This document shows, piece after piece, positions 16,597 through 25,717 of a stretch of 64,000 bases of DNA. The notes beneath the pieces are model-generated. The model was not told where the DNA came from and did not search any database. It was given only the letters and a program-made list of their open reading frames with translations. This stretch comes from CAVQWT01 sp963717705 (GTDB lineage: Bacteria > Pseudomonadota > Gammaproteobacteria > Burkholderiales > Casimicrobiaceae). The stretch covers positions 434,001-498,000 of the forward strand of contig CAVQWT010000004.1 in NCBI GenBank assembly GCA_963717705.1, written 5' to 3'. How positions within the stretch are numbered: position 1 is the stretch's first letter; each line of letters opens with the position of its first letter. The position numbers were made by a program, and so were the translations under genes.

Positions 16597-17474
16597 TTGA
16601 GCCCAGGATGGAATTGCCTGGCGAGTAGCACGATGCCGGCTGGGGTCAGGACGCCCATTCCCTGCAGGTACTCACCGGGAATCGATATCAGCCGGCCGCT
16701 CCTTCCCGCCGGCGTCGCCAGCGCGCCCGGGGCCCGCAGCGCGACGGGGACGCTATCGGCTGGCGCCAGGCCTTCCTTGTTGGTGAGGATGAACTCCGGT
16801 GCAGCTTCGACCATCGCTTTCTGGCTCATGGCCTTGAAGTTGTCGATGCCGTCCGCGACGTTCTTCGCGCCGGCCAGGTCGAGCAACGCGGCAACATTGG
16901 TGCCTCGCCCACCGACCAGCGTCGGGCGCGCGCCTCCGGCCAGCACGAACAGCGCTCGCGGTCGTGAGGGCGCGCGCGCCACCAGCGCCTCTGCTTCGGC
17001 AAGCTCGCGGCGGAAGCGTTGCGCGAGGGCCTCCCCTTCGGCCTCGCGCCCGACGATCTTCGCGATCTGCCGTATCCGTCGCTCGACACCGGCCGGCGTC
17101 TGCTCGGCGTCGATCAGGTCCACACTCACGCCGGCCGCACGCAATTGCTCGATCACCTGCGGCACGGTGAACTCGTTGCCGATCAGCACCCGGGTGGGAC
17201 TCAGCGCGAGCATCGGCTCGGCCGACGTCTGCCGGAAGCCGGGAAGCCTGGGGACCTTGGCCAACTCGGCAATGTGATCGGCTCCGCCGCCTACCGCCAC
17301 GATCTGCGCACCGACGCCGAGTGCGACGACGATGTCTGCGACATAGCTGTTGGTGACGATTAGCCGCTGCGCGGGAGCGGCGCCAATGCCGGCGGTCGGT
17401 GCGGACAGCGCACCGACCGCCGCAACCATCAAGGCAACTTGCAGCCAGCGCCTCTGCAGTAGCTGCCACATCAT
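16593..17474 (-). CDS. hmuT: Periplasmic heme-binding protein
   Basis: 293 residues. Signal peptide about 1-33. The mature part is a class III periplasmic binding protein of the HmuT group: RLIVTNSYVADIVVALGVG at its start, LALSPTRVLIGNE, then the long linking helix (VERRIRQIAKIVGREAEGE) and a C-terminal lobe with AAPEFILTNKEG. A very good ribosome site (GGAGGT, 6 nt) precedes the ATG at 17474. That ATG overlaps the hmuS stop by 4 nt. A second ATG follows at once. It captures heme released from the receptor and passes it to HmuUV. Confidence 0.9.
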   Translation of the reverse strand: MMWQLLQRRWLQVALMVAAVGALSAPTAGIGAAPAQRLIVTNSYVADIVVALGVGAQIVAVGGGADHIAELAKVPRLPGFRQTSAEPMLALSPTRVLIGNEFTVPQVIEQLRAAGVSVDLIDAEQTPAGVERRIRQIAKIVGREAEGEALAQRFRRELAEAEALVARAPSRPRALFVLAGGARPTLVGGRGTNVAALLDLAGAKNVADGIDNFKAMSQKAMVEAAPEFILTNKEGLAPADSVPVALRAPGALATPAGRSGRLISIPGEYLQGMGVLTPAGIVLLARQFHPGLK

Positions 17475-18439
17475 GATTGGACCTCCTTCAGCAATTCTTC
17501 GAGCCATCCGATCGCCACGGCACCCTGCCCTTCGGGAATGAGATAAAGTTGCCCGCCATCGCCGGCATCGAAACGAAGGCCCTCGGTGGCGGCGCGGTGG
17601 CGCGATCGCCAGCGCCAGGCGGTGGCCGTGGCGCCCGGACGCGCATGGAGCTTGCACCCCTCGTCGGCGGCATGCGTCGACGGCGGCGTTTCGTGGGTCT
17701 TGCCGAGCGGGCCCCGATAGACGATCGCCGTGCCCATCCCTTCCATGGCAAGGGTGAGCTCCGGCAAACGGTTTGCGGCAAGAATTGCGCGTTGCAGCAG
17801 CGTCGCGGCCGCCTTCCCTGCCGCGAGCGGTTCCGGGTCCGTCGTGCCGGACAGTTCATGATGCGGAGTGCGCGTCGCGCGGACCGGTGACGTGACTGCC
17901 ATGCGTGATTGTTCCGGAAGCGCCTGCGCGCGCAACCAGGTCAGCGCATGTTCGCGCCCGGACTTTGCGATCAGAAACACGCGTCCGACGCAGTCACCGC
18001 GCCCATCGAACCAGTTCACGCTGAACGTGTGGCCGTGGGCGTCGCGATCTTCGAAGAGATAGCTGCTCGCTGCGGTGTCGGCGTCCAGCATCACGTCATG
18101 CTGCGCGCTGCGCAGTCGGAGCAAGCGCCCGTCCGGGCACCGTTCGACACGCGCTCCCTCGACGATCGCGAGAACGACCCCGAATGCGCAACGCGACGCA
18201 ACCAGCACCTTGCCCCAACGATCGAGCGGGGACAGGCATTGCGCGAGATCGGGACTCAGCGCGACCGCACCGCTGCCCACACGCGATGCGACCAGCGCCG
18301 CCTCCGGCACGCCAAGCATCGCCGCGGCTTCGGGGCCGTGCAGGTGATGGTGCTTTGTCAGCAGTACCCGCCATGCGTCGAGAATATGGTCGGGATCCGT
18401 CAACTGGCCATTCGATTCGAGATCCAGCAGAGGGTTCAT
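17471..18439 (-). CDS. hmuS: HemS/HmuS-type hemin-handling protein
   Basis: 322 residues, without a signal peptide, so cytoplasmic. The two-repeat layout of HemS/ChuS is visible: a first half with GKVLVASRCAFGVVLAIVEG and SYLFEDRDAHGHTFSVNWFD, and a second half with ELTLAMEGMGTAIVYRGPL and GLRFDAGDGGQLYLIPEG. Family members bind heme and either degrade it or pass it on. The protein is a little shorter than the usual ~345 residues. It follows the receptor gene by 9 nt. Its presence is the main reason to call this a heme, not cobalamin, locus. Confidence 0.85.
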   Translation of the reverse strand: MNPLLDLESNGQLTDPDHILDAWRVLLTKHHHLHGPEAAAMLGVPEAALVASRVGSGAVALSPDLAQCLSPLDRWGKVLVASRCAFGVVLAIVEGARVERCPDGRLLRLRSAQHDVMLDADTAASSYLFEDRDAHGHTFSVNWFDGRGDCVGRVFLIAKSGREHALTWLRAQALPEQSRMAVTSPVRATRTPHHELSGTTDPEPLAAGKAAATLLQRAILAANRLPELTLAMEGMGTAIVYRGPLGKTHETPPSTHAADEGCKLHARPGATATAWRWRSRHRAATEGLRFDAGDGGQLYLIPEGQGAVAIGWLEELLKEVQS

Positions 18440-18448
18440 TGCAGGTTC

Positions 18449-20419
18449 CTAGAATGCATACCGGATGCTCCCGTAGAGAAAGCGCGCAGGCGGGTCCATG
18501 ACCGCACCGGTACTGCTCCAGTTCGCCGGCTGCTTGCGGTCGAAAATGTTCTGCACACCCGCGGAAAGGGTCCACCCGGGGCCGGGCAGATAGTCGACCT
18601 TGACGTCGGTCGTTCCATAGTTCGTGTTGTAAGCCGGGCTGCCTCGAACCGCAGGATCGGCGTTGTAGTACTCGAAGAAGTAGCTGGCAAGGAGGTTGGC
18701 GCGCCAGGCCCCCTGCTCGTAGCGCAACCCGCCTCTCGCAGTCGACCGAGCGCGTTGGGTAAGCCGTTGGCCTGTGTCGCTGTCGTAGGCGTTGAGATAC
18801 TCCCATGCGCCGTAGATGGACCATGCGGGATCGAATCGCCAGGTCGCATTCGTCTCCAACCCGCTGAGATCAGCATTCGCGACGTTCGCGTACTTGACCC
18901 GCGCCTGCACCGATGGAGGATCCCCCGGCTCGCGCGGCTTGGAGATCGTCTGTATCAGGTTGCTGACCCGGTTGTCGAAGTAGACCGCTTCGGCCGAGAC
19001 GTTGGCAGCGTTCCACGCGACGGCGACTTCCCAGGACTTGCTCTTCTCGGGTTGGAGATTCGGGTCGCCGACGATCAGGAAGCGTCCGCGCAGGAAGGAC
19101 GAGTACTGCTCGAGCACGCTGGGCGCGCGATAGCCCTGACCGTAGCCCGCACGTATCGACCATGGCGAGGGCGAGTACGACACCGAAACCCGGGGCGTGG
19201 TCACCGACCCGAAATCGGTGAAGTGGTCGTAGCGCAACCCGCCTAGCAACCTCCAGCGCGGCGCAAAAGTCCATTCGTCCTGCACGAACACGAACGAATC
19301 GGTGCGGGCCGCCGACTTGCTGTTGATGCTCACGTCGACATCGTCGCGGATCGCACCGGCCCCGCCGACGAACACATTCGATCGCCATTCCTGTGAATAG
19401 CGGGCCTGGAACTGGAGTTGCCGGTAGTCGGTCGTCTCGATGGCCGGGTAGCTGCGCGTGGTCGAGGCGTCCGACGATCCGTAGGCGAGATCGACATCGA
19501 GGAATCCGGGGCCGACTTCCCCCGAGTACCGTAGCGCACCGAACCAGCGCGTCTCCTTCTCGGAACCCTCGAACTTCACCGGCGTCGGCCTGGTTGGCGG
19601 CGACGCCGCCAAAAGGCCCGGCGCGGTGTCGACCTGATTGGTGTACTCAACCGTCCAGCGCAGGTTTTGCCCGGTCGCCACCGCCGCTGCGCCCTCGTAG
19701 GTGACGAAGGTTTCGTCGATGTTACCCAGGTCGGTGAGATAGGCGCCCTTGTCGTACCGGAAGTCGCCGCGATTGCGCGACTCCACACTGACCCGGTGGC
19801 GCACGGGACCCGTCGCGAAACCAATCGCTCCGCCGCCGTAATAGGTGTCGCGCTGTTGGTCGTCGGTGACGCCGGCGAGGCCGCGGATGTTTCCCGTTGT
19901 GCCCTCGTCATTGGCTGGCGAGCGGGTAATGATGTTGATGACCCCGCCCATCGCATCGGCGCCGAACAATGCCGACATCGGTCCGCGGACGATTTCGATG
20001 CGTTCCACGTTTTCGAGTTCGTACAGGTTGAGATTGGTTGTTCCGTACTTGGCCGTACGGCGCAGCCCATCGACCAACACCAGGTTCGGCTGCCCGGCCC
20101 CGGAGACAAATCCGCGGATCGCCAACGTGGCGTTGGCCCCGTTGGGACGCGCATCCACACCGACCGCGAGCTTGAGTGCCTCGGTAACGCTGGTGCCGGG
20201 AAAGGCCTGTAGATCCTGCGGCGAGATCACCTGCACCGAGGCCTGGACGTCGGCGATCTTTTCCGGCCGAGTGCTCGCCGTGACGAATACCGGGTCGAGT
20301 GATTCGAATGCCTGGCCGACGGCCGATGTCGCCGGCGCCAGGACCATCGATACGCCGAGCGCCACGGCGCGTTGGCGCGCGCTGCCGGGGAAGGCACGAT
20401 TGCGGATTCGTTGATGCAT
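18449..20419 (-). CDS. hmuR: TonB-dependent outer-membrane heme receptor
   Basis: 656 residues. There is a signal peptide, then a plug domain (about 45-165: VFVTASTRPEKIADVQASVQ split over the TonB-box region, LVDGLRR, VERIEIVRGPMSALFGADAMGG) and a 22-strand-type barrel ending in the aromatic terminus YGSIRYAF. The YRAP and GDPNLQPE motifs correspond to the FRAP/NPNL region of heme receptors, though BtuB-like receptors share part of it. GAGGAA lies 7 nt before the ATG at 20419; the longer frame to 20452 is rejected. It is the first gene of the hmuRSTUV order. Confidence 0.9.
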   Translation of the reverse strand: MHQRIRNRAFPGSARQRAVALGVSMVLAPATSAVGQAFESLDPVFVTASTRPEKIADVQASVQVISPQDLQAFPGTSVTEALKLAVGVDARPNGANATLAIRGFVSGAGQPNLVLVDGLRRTAKYGTTNLNLYELENVERIEIVRGPMSALFGADAMGGVINIITRSPANDEGTTGNIRGLAGVTDDQQRDTYYGGGAIGFATGPVRHRVSVESRNRGDFRYDKGAYLTDLGNIDETFVTYEGAAAVATGQNLRWTVEYTNQVDTAPGLLAASPPTRPTPVKFEGSEKETRWFGALRYSGEVGPGFLDVDLAYGSSDASTTRSYPAIETTDYRQLQFQARYSQEWRSNVFVGGAGAIRDDVDVSINSKSAARTDSFVFVQDEWTFAPRWRLLGGLRYDHFTDFGSVTTPRVSVSYSPSPWSIRAGYGQGYRAPSVLEQYSSFLRGRFLIVGDPNLQPEKSKSWEVAVAWNAANVSAEAVYFDNRVSNLIQTISKPREPGDPPSVQARVKYANVANADLSGLETNATWRFDPAWSIYGAWEYLNAYDSDTGQRLTQRARSTARGGLRYEQGAWRANLLASYFFEYYNADPAVRGSPAYNTNYGTTDVKVDYLPGPGWTLSAGVQNIFDRKQPANWSSTGAVMDPPARFLYGSIRYAF

Positions 20420-20459
20420 GGGTTGATTCCTCGTTCGGCAGGGCGCGCACATCGACGCG

Positions 20460-20482
20460 CAATCACTGCCATGCTGTGATTG
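20460..20482. promoter_or_regulatory. Candidate operator upstream of the heme receptor
   Basis: CAATCAC (20460-20466) and GTGATTG (20476-20482) form a perfect 7-bp inverted repeat with a 9-bp spacer, 41 bases upstream of the receptor start. The size and position suit a dimeric regulator. It does not match a Fur box, so the regulator is unknown. Confidence 0.35.
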
Positions 20483-20992
20483 GCTTGGTAAGCCCGGGCG
20501 TGATGAGGCGAGAATGCGGGGGCCACGTCAGTCGGACAGCCGTCGTCTCGGTTGCACTTCCTGCAGTTCCATTGCGCCGCGCTTTGCGGTCGGATGATGA
20601 TCTCGGCATAGGTCCCTTCGCAAGGCGGTGCATGGCCAGGACTGGAAGCGAAATCGATCGGCTGGGATGCCGGCGGGGTCGACGCCAGTTCCCCAGACAA
20701 GCCTCTTGCAGCGGCATTCCCGGCTCGCTGGGCCACGACGATGCGAACCTCTGCGAACAACGCCGGTCTCGGGGGCGACAACAGTGCCCTCGCAGCATCG
20801 GCGAGCGTCAGCAGCGTGACGACGACCAGTGCCGCTGCGAGGACATTGCCCGCGGCGAGGAAATGCAACTTTCGAGACACGACCTCTCCGACGAAAGCGT
20901 CCTCGCAAGTCCGTGCGCGTTGCGCAGAGACGCGAAAACCCCCGGGCACCGCACGACGCGGCGACCGGGATCATCTGCTCAGCAGGAGAGTT
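20483..20992. other. Region between the heme receptor and a DUF2946 gene
   Basis: No gene is assigned with confidence. A minus-strand frame from a GTG at 20880 has a modest ribosome site (GAGAGG) and one transmembrane stretch (LAAGNVLAAALVVVTLL). It runs on to 20227, overlapping the receptor gene by about 190 bases in another frame. It may be the start of a decayed or extended small membrane protein gene. Confidence 0.3.
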
Positions 20993-21415
20993 TCAGTTCG
21001 CCGCGGGAGGGCCGCGGGAGCGCTCCGCCGCCCAGACGAACAGCGGATCGGGAACATCGGGATAGGAGCCGATGGCCCCACCGGAGGACGGCTGCAGCGT
21101 CAGTCCTGGCAGAGTGCCTGGCGGCGGCATCGCATAGGAACCGGCGTGCGCGCCACAGTACGGACAATCCTGGCCCATGTGCAGCAGGACCGGGGGAGTA
21201 CCCTGCAATGGTTTGCTGCTCGCATCCAGCGGCCGGCGCTCCGGGCCGACGACGCTGCAGATGTCGGCGCCCAGCACGGGGACCGGCGAAGCAATCGCCA
21301 TGGCCCGCGAAAGCGTCGGCACGAGAGCATTGATCGCAATCGAGAGGAGTGCGATCCAAGCGAGGGCTGGCAAGGTACGTCGTCTGCGCATCGCGCGCAT
21401 TGTAATCGAGTGCAT
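20993..21415 (-). CDS. DUF2946 family protein
   Basis: About 140 residues. There is an Arg-rich start followed by a membrane segment (LAWIALLSIAINALVPTLS), then ADICSVVG and the GQDCPYCGAH cysteine pair, the DUF2946 layout. The C-terminus is Pro- and Gly-rich. The start could also be ATG at 21400 or 21391; none has a good ribosome site. It lies upstream of the heme receptor on the same strand and mirrors the DUF2946 gene at 14115-14462. The shared Cys pairs suggest metal or redox chemistry, which is an inference. Confidence 0.65.
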   Translation of the reverse strand: MHSITMRAMRRRRTLPALAWIALLSIAINALVPTLSRAMAIASPVPVLGADICSVVGPERRPLDASSKPLQGTPPVLLHMGQDCPYCGAHAGSYAMPPPGTLPGLTLQPSSGGAIGSYPDVPDPLFVWAAERSRGPPAAN

Positions 21416-21927
21416 GGGAACGTCAATGACCTGCCGCGATACCGTGCCCGCAACGGACGGCGTCGCTGTCGGAGTGCAGATGGCGGCGCGGTTGTCGTTG
21501 GCAGGGCTCAGGGCCCCAGCGGAGCGCTGCTGGCGATCAGCCGCTCCTCGCGTCCGGACGCACGGCATGCAGCCCTACTCGCACTGCATCGTCTCGCAGT
21601 TTCAATTCGCGGTTCCGGGGGAAAGGTCACCGATGCCCGCACCCCGCCGGTCCGGGGTGAGCAGCGATACCGAGCCGCTTCCCGCAGCCGGGCCAGATGC
21701 ACGCACGCCGGCAGAGGGACTGCGCGTCGAGGTCGCTTCAATTGGCGTCGCAAGCGTCCCGGAAGGCATCTCGATTCGGTGATGGGCGACCACGTCCAGC
21801 TCGCGCCAGCCGTCGGCGCCTGCGGCGCCAAGTTCGAGTGCGAGCGTCGCCGGCTTCATCCGATACGCACGGTCTGGATCGATGGCGCAGAATTTGGCGC
21901 TGACGGTGATCCGCCAGCCGGATCCGC
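21416..21927. other. Region without a recognised gene
   Basis: Several open frames cross it in both directions, but none has the character of a known family, a start with ribosome site, or a consistent codon pattern. The base composition changes from moderate to high GC about here. Confidence 0.4.
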
Positions 21928-22308
21928 TCAGCCGTAGCAGAAGACGTCGAGCTTGTTGCCGTCCAGGTCGCGGAAGTACGCGGCGTAGAAGCCGTCGCCG
22001 CCCTCGGCGCGCGGTCCCGGAGGGCCTTCGTCGGTGCCGCCAAGTTCGAGGGCCTTCCTGTAGACCCGGTCGACCTGGTCGCGCGTCGCGGCCGCGATGC
22101 CGACCATTACCCCGTTGCCCACCGTCGCCGGCCGGCCGTCGTAGGGCTTCATGATGCACAGCATCGGCTTGTCCATCGCCGCTGCCCAGGCGTAGCCGCG
22201 ATCGCCGAACTCCATCAGGCGCTTGACGCCGATCTCGGCCAGCAGGGTGTCGTAGAAAGCCTTGGCGCGAGGCAGGTCGTTGGTGCCCAGGGTCACGTAG
22301 CCGATCAT
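21928..22308 (-). CDS. VOC (glyoxalase/bleomycin-resistance) family protein
   Basis: 126 residues, a single vicinal-oxygen-chelate domain of two beta-alpha-beta-beta-beta repeats. MIGYVTLGTNDLPRAKAFYD is the usual first strand and helix, and GFYAAYFRDLDGNKLDVFCYG the usual end, with the metal-ligand Glu position held by Asp/Lys variants. GGAGGAG precedes the ATG. Members act as small lyases, isomerases or binding proteins, and the reaction cannot be told. It is the last gene of a minus-strand lipid-metabolism run, 74 bases after the acyl-CoA dehydrogenase gene. Confidence 0.88.
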   Translation of the reverse strand: MIGYVTLGTNDLPRAKAFYDTLLAEIGVKRLMEFGDRGYAWAAAMDKPMLCIMKPYDGRPATVGNGVMVGIAAATRDQVDRVYRKALELGGTDEGPPGPRAEGGDGFYAAYFRDLDGNKLDVFCYG

Positions 22309-22382
22309 CGCTGACTCCTCCGAAGTTGGGGCCCGAAGTTAACACCCGGACGCCGACGCGTAAACAGCCGCGGCCCGCCCGC

Positions 22383-23528
22383 CTACAGCGACCGGGCGAC
22401 GATTTCCTTCATGATCTCGTTGGCGCCGCCGTAGATCTTCTGCACCCGGGCGTCGGCGTACATCTTCGCGATCGGGTAGTCGAGCATGTAGCCGTAGCCG
22501 CCGAAGAGCTGGAGGCACTCGTCGATGACCCCGCACTGCATCTCGGTGGTCCACCACTTGGCCATCGACGCGGTCGCGGTGTCCAGCGTGCCCTCGTTCA
22601 TCCGCCCGATGCAGCTGTCGACGAACACCCGCGCGACGTGCGCGGTCGTCGCGCACTCGGCGAGCTTGAAACGCGTGTTCTGCAGCTCGAACAGCGTCTT
22701 GCCGAAGGCCCTGCGTTCCTTGGTGTACTCGACGGTGAGTTCCACCGCCCGCTCGATCGCCGCCACCGCCGCCACGGCGATGATCGTGCGCTCCCACGGC
22801 AGCTGGTCCATCAGCTGGGCGAAGCCCCGGCCCTCGACGCCGCCCAGCAGGTTCTCCGCCGGCACGCGGACGTCGTCGAAGAAGAGCTCCGCCGTGTCCT
22901 GGCCCTTCATCCCGATCTTGTCGAGGATCCGGCCGCGACGGTAGCCTGCGAGGCCTGGCGTCTCGACCATCAGCAGCGAGGTGCCCCTGGCGCCGGCGGC
23001 CGCGTCCGTTTTCACGACGACGAGGACGAGGTCCGCCATGTGGCCGTTGGAAATGAACGTCTTCGAGCCGTTGATCACGTAGCTGTCGCCGTCGCGGACC
23101 GCGCGCGTCCGCAGCCCCTGCAGGTCCGACCCGGCCCCCGGCTCGGACATCGCGATCGCGCCGATCCAATCGCCGCTCGCCATCTTCGGCAGCCATCGCG
23201 CCTTCCGGTCCTCGCTCGCGTACGCGGCGACGTAGTGGGCGACGATGCTGTGGACGTGCTTGCCGAAGCTGGTGACGTTGGCGCGCTGCAGCTCCTCGAA
23301 CACGACGCACTCGTGCGCGAAAGTGGCGCCCGCGCCGCCGTACGCCTCGGCGACGTCGCACAGCAGGATGCCCATGTCGCCGGCCTTGCGCCAGGCGTCG
23401 CGGTCGACGTGCTGCTGTCGGCACCAGCGGTCCTCGTGCGGCGCCAGCTCGGTCGCGACGAACCTGCGGACGGCGTCGCGGAACATCACGAGCTCGTCCG
23501 ACATCCACGGCGATCGGTAAGGTTGCAT
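22383..23528 (-). CDS. Acyl-CoA dehydrogenase
   Basis: 381 residues, full length for the family. The FAD/substrate signature AMSEPGAGSDLQG, the ISNGHMADLVLVVVKT segment and the C-terminal GGYGYMLDYPIAKMYADAR are present. The last motif reads IYGGANEIMKEI, lacking the medium-chain catalytic Glu. Instead LPWERTIIA has a Glu in the place used by long-chain and isovaleryl-type enzymes. It oxidises an acyl-CoA to the 2-enoyl-CoA with an ETF acceptor. The gene lies in one strand with SDR and thiolase-like genes, together resembling a degradation pathway for a branched or cyclic lipid side chain (inference). Confidence 0.93.
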   Translation of the reverse strand: MQPYRSPWMSDELVMFRDAVRRFVATELAPHEDRWCRQQHVDRDAWRKAGDMGILLCDVAEAYGGAGATFAHECVVFEELQRANVTSFGKHVHSIVAHYVAAYASEDRKARWLPKMASGDWIGAIAMSEPGAGSDLQGLRTRAVRDGDSYVINGSKTFISNGHMADLVLVVVKTDAAAGARGTSLLMVETPGLAGYRRGRILDKIGMKGQDTAELFFDDVRVPAENLLGGVEGRGFAQLMDQLPWERTIIAVAAVAAIERAVELTVEYTKERRAFGKTLFELQNTRFKLAECATTAHVARVFVDSCIGRMNEGTLDTATASMAKWWTTEMQCGVIDECLQLFGGYGYMLDYPIAKMYADARVQKIYGGANEIMKEIVARSL

Positions 23529-23623
23529 CCGGGTCTCCGCTGCGGCCTCCCGCACCCGGCGGGATCCGCGCTCTGTTCTCGAATCGGCGGCCTTCGCGCC
23601 CGGGCGCGCGATGGCCGGCGGCG

Positions 23624-24454
23624 CTACATGACGAAGCCGCCGCCGCAGACGATCGTCTGCCCGCTGATGTAATTGGACTCGGGGGTGCACAGCAGGTAGA
23701 CGGCGCCTGCCGCCTCTTCCGGCGTGCCGCCGCGACCGAGCGGGACCATCCGCTCGAGCGCCTGCAGCAGGTCCGGGTTGACGCCGACCTGGATCTGCCT
23801 GCCCTCGACGTCGATGGTCGCGCCCTGCCCCGCCGCCCCGTCGGTCAGCCGGGTGTGGATCAGGCCGAAGGCGACGCAGTTGACGTTGACCTTGTAACGG
23901 CCCCACTCCTTGGCCAGCGCGAGGGTCAGGCCGACGACGCCGGCCTTCGCCGCCGAGTAGTTCGCCTGGCCGGCGTTGCCGCCCACGCCCGCGAGCGACG
24001 AGATGTTGACGACCTTGCGGAATACCTCGCGCCCCGCCTCGGCTTCGGCCTTGCTCGCCTGGCGGATGAAGGCGGCGGCGGCGCGCAGGATGCGGAAGGG
24101 CGCCGTCATGTGCACGTCCAGCATCGCCTGCCACTGCTCGTCGGTCGTCTTCTGGATCACGTTGTCCCAGGTGTAGCCGGCGTTGTTGACGATGATGTCG
24201 AGCCCGTTGAAGCTGCGGACCGCGGTGTCGACGAAGCGCTCGGCGAAATCCGGCGCCGTGACGCTGCCGACGCAGGCCACCGCTTCGCCGCCCGCGGCCT
24301 CGATGGCGGCGACGGTCTCCTGCGCGGGATCGGCGTCGAGGTCGTTGACGACGACGCGCGCGCCCTCGCCGGCGAGCTTCAGCGCGATGCAGCGGCCGAT
24401 GCCGCGTCCCGATCCCGATACCAGCGCCACCTTGCCGTCGAGCTTGGCTGTCAT
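23624..24454 (-). CDS. SDR family oxidoreductase
   Basis: 276 residues, classical short-chain dehydrogenase. The nucleotide-binding SGSGRGIG, the NNAG motif (IIVNNAGYTWD), the catalytic Ser in NISSLAG and the YSAAK pair are all present. It resembles 3-oxoacyl reductases and 3-hydroxyacyl-CoA dehydrogenases; the C-terminal GQTIVCGGGF is usual. An Asp (NDLDAD) after the second strand suggests NAD preference. The ATG at 24454 is preferred over an upstream start at 24469 because GAGAGG lies before it. It probably catalyses a redox step between the acyl-CoA dehydrogenase and the thiolase-like protein. Confidence 0.92.
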   Translation of the reverse strand: MTAKLDGKVALVSGSGRGIGRCIALKLAGEGARVVVNDLDADPAQETVAAIEAAGGEAVACVGSVTAPDFAERFVDTAVRSFNGLDIIVNNAGYTWDNVIQKTTDEQWQAMLDVHMTAPFRILRAAAAFIRQASKAEAEAGREVFRKVVNISSLAGVGGNAGQANYSAAKAGVVGLTLALAKEWGRYKVNVNCVAFGLIHTRLTDGAAGQGATIDVEGRQIQVGVNPDLLQALERMVPLGRGGTPEEAAGAVYLLCTPESNYISGQTIVCGGGFVM

Positions 24455-24532
24455 TGGCCGTCCTCTCAATTCGTCGTCAGGCGGGCGCGACGCCCGGCAT
24501 CCGCCGTTGCTTGCCGACGCGCCCGCGGTCGA

Positions 24533-25717
24533 TCATGCGGCGCGATAGAGCGTCGTCACGCACGCGCCGCCAAGACCCAGGTTGTGCTGCAGGGCGATCC
24601 GGGCGCCGGGCACCTGCCGCGCGTCCGCCCTGCCCTGCAGCTGCCGGGTGAGTTCGAAGCACTGCGCGAGCCCTGTGGCGCCCAGCGGATGCCCCTTCGA
24701 CAGCAGGCCGCCGGACGGGTTGGTGACGACCTTGCCGCCGTAGGTATTGTCGCCGTCGGCGACGAAGCGCTCGGCGCCGCCTTCGGGGCACAACCCCAGC
24801 GCTTCGTAGGAGATGAGCTCGTTGTGGGCGAAGCAGTCGTGCAGCTCGACGACGTCGACGTCGCCGGGGCCGATGCCGGAGGCTTGGTAGACCTGATTCG
24901 CCGCCGCCCTCGCCATGTCGTAGCCGACCAGCCGCATCATGTCGTGCGACTCGAACGTGGCGGGCGTGTCCGTCGTCATCGCCTGGGCGTCGATCCACAC
25001 CGTGGCGGCAATGCCGTGGCGGCGCGCGAAGTCCTCCGACACCAGCACGGCGGCAGCCGCGCCGCACGTCGGCGGGCAGGCCATCAGACGTGTCATCACG
25101 CCAGGGATCATCACCGGCGACGCCATGACTTCCTCGGCCGTCACCACCTTGCGGAACAGCGCCATCGGATTGTTCGCGGCGTGCCGGCTCGCCTTGGCCC
25201 GGATCCTGGCGAAGGTCTCCATCGTGGTCCCGTACTTCGCCATGTGCGCCATGCCGGCGCCGCCGAAGTACCGCAATGCCAGCGGGACGTCGGTCAGGCC
25301 GACGAGCGCGTCGGTTTCGGCGTCGAACCGCTCGAACGGCGTCGGCCGGTCGTTGAAATGGGTGCCGAGCGCACCCGGCGCCATCTGCTCGAATCCGAGT
25401 GCCAGCACGCAGTCGGCGGCGCCGCCCTCGACCGCCTGCCGCGCGAGGAACAGCGCCGTCGAGCCGGTCGAGCAGTTGTTGTTGACGTTGACGACCGGGA
25501 TGCCTGTCATCCCGACCTCGTAGAGCGTCCGCTGGCCGCTGGTCGAGTCGCCGTAGACGTAGCCTGCGTAAGCCTGCTGCACCATGGCGTACCCCACGCC
25601 GGCGTCGGCGAGCGCGGCCCGCGTCGCCGCCGCCCCCATGACGTTGTACGGCTCGCTCGCGCCGGGTTTCGCGAAGGGGATCATCCCGACGCCGGCGACG
25701 AAGACGCGGCGTCCCAT
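24533..25717 (-). CDS. Thiolase family protein, lipid-transfer (SCP-2 thiolase) type
   Basis: 394 residues. The thiolase fold is indicated by VNNNCSTGSTALF with the acyl-accepting Cys, ELHDCFAHNELISYE, and GGLLSKGHPLGATGLAQ with the catalytic His. The HDCFA form marks the SCP-x/lipid-transfer thiolase group, which often acts in steroid or branched-chain degradation rather than ordinary beta-oxidation. The ATG overlaps the frameshifted stop of the patatin gene (TGATG, 25715-25719), so the two are likely co-translated. The SDR gene follows 78 bases downstream. Confidence 0.9.
   Translation of the reverse strand: MGRRVFVAGVGMIPFAKPGASEPYNVMGAAATRAALADAGVGYAMVQQAYAGYVYGDSTSGQRTLYEVGMTGIPVVNVNNNCSTGSTALFLARQAVEGGAADCVLALGFEQMAPGALGTHFNDRPTPFERFDAETDALVGLTDVPLALRYFGGAGMAHMAKYGTTMETFARIRAKASRHAANNPMALFRKVVTAEEVMASPVMIPGVMTRLMACPPTCGAAAAVLVSEDFARRHGIAATVWIDAQAMTTDTPATFESHDMMRLVGYDMARAAANQVYQASGIGPGDVDVVELHDCFAHNELISYEALGLCPEGGAERFVADGDNTYGGKVVTNPSGGLLSKGHPLGATGLAQCFELTRQLQGRADARQVPGARIALQHNLGLGGACVTTLYRAA

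Noticed and set aside
20420..20520. Fur box upstream of the heme receptor
   Set aside because: No stretch resembles the 19-bp GATAAT-type repeat; only the unrelated palindrome was found.
20227..20880. Membrane-protein-like frame next to the heme receptor as a confirmed gene
   Set aside because: It overlaps the receptor gene by about 190 bases in another frame and has no recognisable family; kept only as a note.
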